A stretch of DNA of 7,406 nucleotides from JAUWZS01 sp964423085 (GTDB taxonomy: Archaea > Aenigmatarchaeota > Aenigmatarchaeia > CG10238-14 > SCSR01). The DNA is taken from the NCBI GenBank assembly GCA_964423085.1, contig CAYRDB010000020.1, positions 1-7,406 of the forward strand, read 5' to 3'. Made by a program: the position numbers and the translations under genes. This document shows, piece by piece, positions 4,791 through 7,406 of this stretch (position 1 is the first letter of the stretch; every line of letters begins with the position of its first letter). Below the pieces are notes generated by a model. That model saw only the letters and a program-made list of their open reading frames with translations. It had not been told where the DNA came from and did not search any database.

Positions 4791-5182
4791 TCAACACCCC
4801 ACACGTAAACCCTAACCTCGCTGGGGGAGAACTGACCGACAGCGCCGGAAAGAAAATAGCTGACCGTTATCACGTTCTCAGAGTCTATTGACGGAACTGG
4901 AGTTAGGGCGTGCGTGCTGTTGTAGATAGCAACTTCGTAGTCGAAATAGCCGGCCACATACGGCCTTATCTCATCCTCAACTCCTGTGGCGTTGCTGGCG
5001 AGAACCATCGGCCGCAGAGTGCCTATGTCGTCCGAGAACTTTAGGGCGTCGTGAACCTTTATCTTGTAGTTAGCCGCGCTTATGTCGGCCGAACCCTGTG
5101 GCGTCTGCAAAAAGAACATTATCGTGATTATTATCATCGCTACCGAAATCGACGCCTCCAAAGTGTAGAAAGTACCCTTCAT
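4787..5182 (-). CDS. Small pilin-like protein with an FxxLE motif
   Basis: This is a 131-residue protein. It starts MKGTFYTLEASISVAMIIITIMFF in effect: a two-residue basic/glycine leader, then a hydrophobic helix containing E9 (shown here as KGTFYTLEAS followed by VAMIIITIMFF). The Glu in the helix recalls Glu5 of mature type IV pilins. Cleavage after T4 would give F at +1 and Glu at +5, while cleavage after G3 gives Glu at +6. The head contains a conserved-looking DALKFSDDIGTLR block (45-57) and ends SPSEVRVYVWGVE. It has two sequons (N64, N88) and no cysteines. AGGT lies 4 bases before the ATG at 5182. It sits 6 bases after the upstream gene and overlaps the next by 4. It is probably a core or minor subunit of the same filament. 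Confidence 0.8.
   Translation of the reverse strand: MKGTFYTLEASISVAMIIITIMFFLQTPQGSADISAANYKIKVHDALKFSDDIGTLRPMVLASNATGVEDEIRPYVAGYFDYEVAIYNSTHALTPVPSIDSENVITVSYFLSGAVGQFSPSEVRVYVWGVE
4795..4800 (-). promoter_or_regulatory. Ribosome binding site for the class III pilin
   Basis: On the minus strand GGGGTG lies 4 bases before the ATG at 4790, inside the end of the preceding gene. It supports the first of two adjacent ATG codons as the start. Confidence 0.55.
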
Positions 5183-5188
5183 TCAAAC

Positions 5189-6367
5189 CTACTCCACAAT
5201 TTCTATCCTGAACTTGTAGTTCTCGCCTGTAGCGTCCCTGAGGTCTTCGTATGTAAGGTTGTTCAGAGCGCTGAGCTTTTTCATTGATATCACGTCCTGT
5301 ATTTCCTCTGGATAAACATGCACTGAAAGCGGGGTCAGCTCAAAGTGCAGCTGGTCTATCATCATCTTCCTTGCTGAGGAGGCTGTGTAGTTGGACGTGT
5401 GAACGCTTATTTCCGTTATTCCATTGCTAGCGTTGAATGTCCCCCATACGTCCCAAAGGGCCGGCGTCAGCTCCCTCTCAAAGTGGTACCATTCCCCGCT
5501 GGTGATAGAGCTTGCGGGGATTGATTTGGTTATAGTGGATGTACCGTCGCTTACCGAAGTGGTAAGATGAGAAATGCCTGACACGTCGTCTATGTACATC
5601 CAATAGTCCAAGTACCATCCGTTCGACACGCCTGTTATAGGAGAGCCGGGTGAATACGAAAGCCCGAGAACTCCAATCTGTGGAGAGTCTTCTATCTGGA
5701 CGCTGTTAAGGCCCTGTATTTTTATTTCTGAATTCGCAGAAGGCGTTGACGTCTGGCCGCCTGAACCGGACCAACCAGAAGCTGATTCAGTCCACGAGTC
5801 ACCGCTGTGGCTTATCCAGCTGTCTGTGAAGTATGTCGGCAATAGCTCCACCCCTGGTATTTCAGAATCCCCTGAATAGAAAACATAATAATAGTCTGTG
5901 ACAGACTGCGATATGTTGACATTGAACCTGACGTACGATTCGTTTATGTATCCGCCAGAGCAGTAGACTGGCTCTACCAGCTCGAACGCCTGTCCTTTGA
6001 TGTTGGAATCGTACACGCGTATGGTGTCGGCCCATACTTTTCCTGAGCATTCTTCATCGAACACTATGTGGGTTATCACGCTTTCGTTGGCCCTTGCAGA
6101 GATGCCGGGCTCCTCTACTGAAACGGAAACCTTGTATATGCTGTTTGCTAGCCCCAGCTCGGAGGGAGCGTCCGAGGACTCTTCCCAGTTTTCAGGCGTA
6201 CCGGAAGTTGTGAAGAACTGATTGAATATCCTCATTGCGCTGTCCCTGTACTCCTCGATGCTCATGGACGACGGTATTTCCACGAGATACTTTGTGGAAA
6301 CGCCTATAACAAGAGCTACGAAAAACAGGAAGAATCCTACTGCTATGGCGATGTCAACATAGCTCAT
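5189..6367 (-). CDS. Pilin-like membrane protein with a lectin-like beta-sandwich insert
   Basis: This is a 392-residue protein. Residues 4-24 (VDIAIAVGFFLFFVALVIGV) form an N-terminal membrane helix with Asp at position 5 and no leader before it. It thus mimics a mature pilin start. Residues 37-75 hold a FFTTSGTPENW and LGLA block that I associate with DPANN pilin-cluster proteins. Residues about 178-344 look like a separate beta-sandwich of carbohydrate-binding type, with Trp-rich strands (WYLDYWMYIDD), a GEWYHFERELTP strand and a final IDQLHFEL strand. Residues 350-392 (EIQDVISMKKLSALNN, then YKFRIEI) seem to resume the scaffold. Six sequons are present, and C107/C136 could pair. The start overlaps the previous stop in ATGA. 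The insert's fold is inferred from strand pattern only. Confidence 0.8.
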   Translation of the reverse strand: MSYVDIAIAVGFFLFFVALVIGVSTKYLVEIPSSMSIEEYRDSAMRIFNQFFTTSGTPENWEESSDAPSELGLANSIYKVSVSVEEPGISARANESVITHIVFDEECSGKVWADTIRVYDSNIKGQAFELVEPVYCSGGYINESYVRFNVNISQSVTDYYYVFYSGDSEIPGVELLPTYFTDSWISHSGDSWTESASGWSGSGGQTSTPSANSEIKIQGLNSVQIEDSPQIGVLGLSYSPGSPITGVSNGWYLDYWMYIDDVSGISHLTTSVSDGTSTITKSIPASSITSGEWYHFERELTPALWDVWGTFNASNGITEISVHTSNYTASSARKMMIDQLHFELTPLSVHVYPEEIQDVISMKKLSALNNLTYEDLRDATGENYKFRIEIVE

Positions 6368-7406
6368 GATTTAACACTCTCCTGGTCGGCAGGCTCCTCC
6401 GAGCCATTGCCCCTGAAAAACTTCACTATCTGCGAGTTCCTGAACACTGCTATCACTGCTATAGTTATTATTATTGCTATGGCCAAAGCCTGCACCGGCC
6501 ATTCGCTGAACCTGTCCGCTATGAACTCTCCGGCAGAGCCGAGAGATATCACTATCTGCTCGACTACGTCCGTGCTGACATGGACTTCTGGGACGCCGTT
6601 TGTTGTGGAGGTTGTCGAAAGCGGAGGCGAAGTTGTGGTAGTGGTAGTTGTGCTGTCCGGAGTGCTCTCAACCCCTTCGATATTGTCTATTGTGACTGAC
6701 TTGGAAGCCGTTACTTTGTTTCCAGCCAAATCAGAAGCCTGGAAATAAATCGTTCTAGAGCCTTCGCCCAGCAGCGTTGTGTTCAACGTTCCGGTGCACA
6801 CATACCGTTTCCCCTGAACGTACTGAACGCAGTTCATGGTCTCGGACATCGTGGATATGTTGAATCTGACCGTGCTCGGATCCACGCCGTACACGTCGTT
6901 TATCACAATCTTCGGATATATCGTGCCGTTCACGGTGTCTGCGGCCGGAGAGTCTATCTGAATAGTGGGCGCAGTCCTGTCTATGGTCACCGAAGCGGAG
7001 CTGTTCACCGCTATGCCGGCGGTGTTCTCCACATTAACAAATATCGAGTATATTCCTTCGGGCAGAATTGACGACTCCCACTCGCACGCGCAGTTGTAGT
7101 CCTGGTCGCAAGACATTTCAGTATCTTCCGAATAGTCGGTTCCCGAGAAGCCGGCTGTCACTTTAGACACCTTTCCTTCCGCCCTGTAAACAGTGGCGTT
7201 CACCAGAGTGTTCCCGCTTATGTACGCGCCGTTAGAAGGATCGGATATCTGGACCGATATAAGCTCGTTGTAAACCACGATTGGAATGGATTGGTTGGCC
7301 GTATTCCCGGCATTGTCGTACGCATACACGTCAAGAACATATATTCCGTCCGATATCGAAGAAGTGTCAAAGTACCTGGTGCACATCTGAACCCCGTCTC
7401 TGTAGA
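6364..7406 (-). CDS. Ig-like repeat surface protein with Thr-rich stalk (partial)
   Basis: The reading frame stays open to the window's right edge. The residues before the first Met (YRDGVQ) belong to an Ig-like strand, so the true start is beyond 7406. Counting from the Met at 7386: one Ig-like unit ends at about 40 with the hallmark DGIYVLDVYAYDNAGN. A second spans 41-136 (GIYSIFVNVENTAG), and a third spans 138-234 (IYFQASDLAGN). A Thr/Ser/Pro-rich stalk follows at 241-263. A membrane helix (298-315) with a short charged tail ends the protein, so it is anchored at its C-terminus with the repeats outside. Six sequons and the pairs C186/C197 and C93/C99 or C101 are present. It is the most upstream gene of the operon seen here, and its stop overlaps the next start by 4 bases. 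Likely role: surface stalk or adhesin. Confidence 0.85.
   Translation of the reverse strand, partial: YRDGVQMCTRYFDTSSISDGIYVLDVYAYDNAGNTANQSIPIVVYNELISVQISDPSNGAYISGNTLVNATVYRAEGKVSKVTAGFSGTDYSEDTEMSCDQDYNCACEWESSILPEGIYSIFVNVENTAGIAVNSSASVTIDRTAPTIQIDSPAADTVNGTIYPKIVINDVYGVDPSTVRFNISTMSETMNCVQYVQGKRYVCTGTLNTTLLGEGSRTIYFQASDLAGNKVTASKSVTIDNIEGVESTPDSTTTTTTTSPPLSTTSTTNGVPEVHVSTDVVEQIVISLGSAGEFIADRFSEWPVQALAIAIIITIAVIAVFRNSQIVKFFRGNGSEEPADQESVKS
6598..6666 (-). repeat. Thr-rich low-complexity stalk
   Basis: Residues 241-263 (numbered from the Met at 7386) are a run of Thr with Ser and Pro (STPDSTTTTTTTSPPLSTTS). They are encoded by mixed ACN codons, not a pure DNA repeat. This is the pattern of an O-glycosylated spacer that holds the Ig-like units away from the membrane. 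Confidence 0.7.

Noticed and set aside
6598..6666. Possible simple-sequence DNA repeat capable of slippage
   Set aside because: The Thr codons are mixed (ACA, ACC, ACT), so the DNA is not a regular repeat and slippage is unlikely.
6407..6748. 113-residue plus-strand frame with a poly-Val stretch
   Set aside because: It is antisense to the Thr-rich stalk and membrane helix; the Val run is simply the reverse of the ACN codons.
1..7406. CRISPR array, tRNA, rRNA or insertion sequence
   Set aside because: I saw no regularly spaced repeats, no cloverleaf-like sequence and no transposase-like product, and nearly all of the window is taken up by convincing coding sequences.

Overview
The window looks archaeal. 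Four things point that way: a TrmB-type winged-helix regulator, class III (prepilin-peptidase type) signal peptides, strong GGAGGTGA-type ribosome binding sites mixed with apparently leaderless starts, and AT-rich TATA-like boxes about 25-31 bases before two divergent genes. The small and tightly overlapping genes, frequent ATA and AGG codons, and pilin-like proteins with N-terminal helices resemble DPANN-type archaea such as Micrarchaeota or Diapherotrites. That placement is an impression and no marker gene confirms it. Every gene in the window is protein-coding. I saw no rRNA, tRNA, CRISPR array or insertion sequence.

Left part (1-547): a minus-strand gene encodes a Nudix-fold-like protein that has lost its catalytic box. 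Beyond its stop lies a 26-bp imperfect dyad. A 123-bp divergent intergenic region separates this gene from the rightward operon. It holds two candidate promoters, a perfect 12-bp palindrome, a 6+6 inverted repeat, and an 11-base direct repeat (one mismatch) that overlaps both TATA-like boxes.

Middle part (548-2678, plus strand): four small genes of unknown function are joined by 4-base ATGA/GTGA overlaps. They encode a glycine-rich membrane protein, a tryptophan-rich small protein, and two proteins that share a membrane-helix plus charged-helix module. A TrmB-family regulator follows, probably the last gene of the same unit. It is a candidate regulator of its own operon, the divergent gene or the adjacent pilin operon.

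Right part (7406 to 2671, minus strand): five closely packed genes encode a surface-filament or adhesion system. In order of transcription they are an Ig-like-repeat surface protein with a Thr-rich stalk and C-terminal membrane anchor (its start lies outside the window), a pilin-like protein carrying a lectin-like beta-sandwich, a small pilin-like protein, a classic class III signal peptide pilin, and a pilin-headed LamG (concanavalin-like) protein. All are rich in N-glycosylation sequons. The last gene converges on the TrmB gene with an 8-base overlap and a stem-loop at the junction. The likeliest reading is a heteromeric, glycan-binding type IV pilus-like structure. The most unusual features are the sugar-binding-type domains apparently inserted into two different pilin scaffolds, one of them in a block with markedly different base composition.
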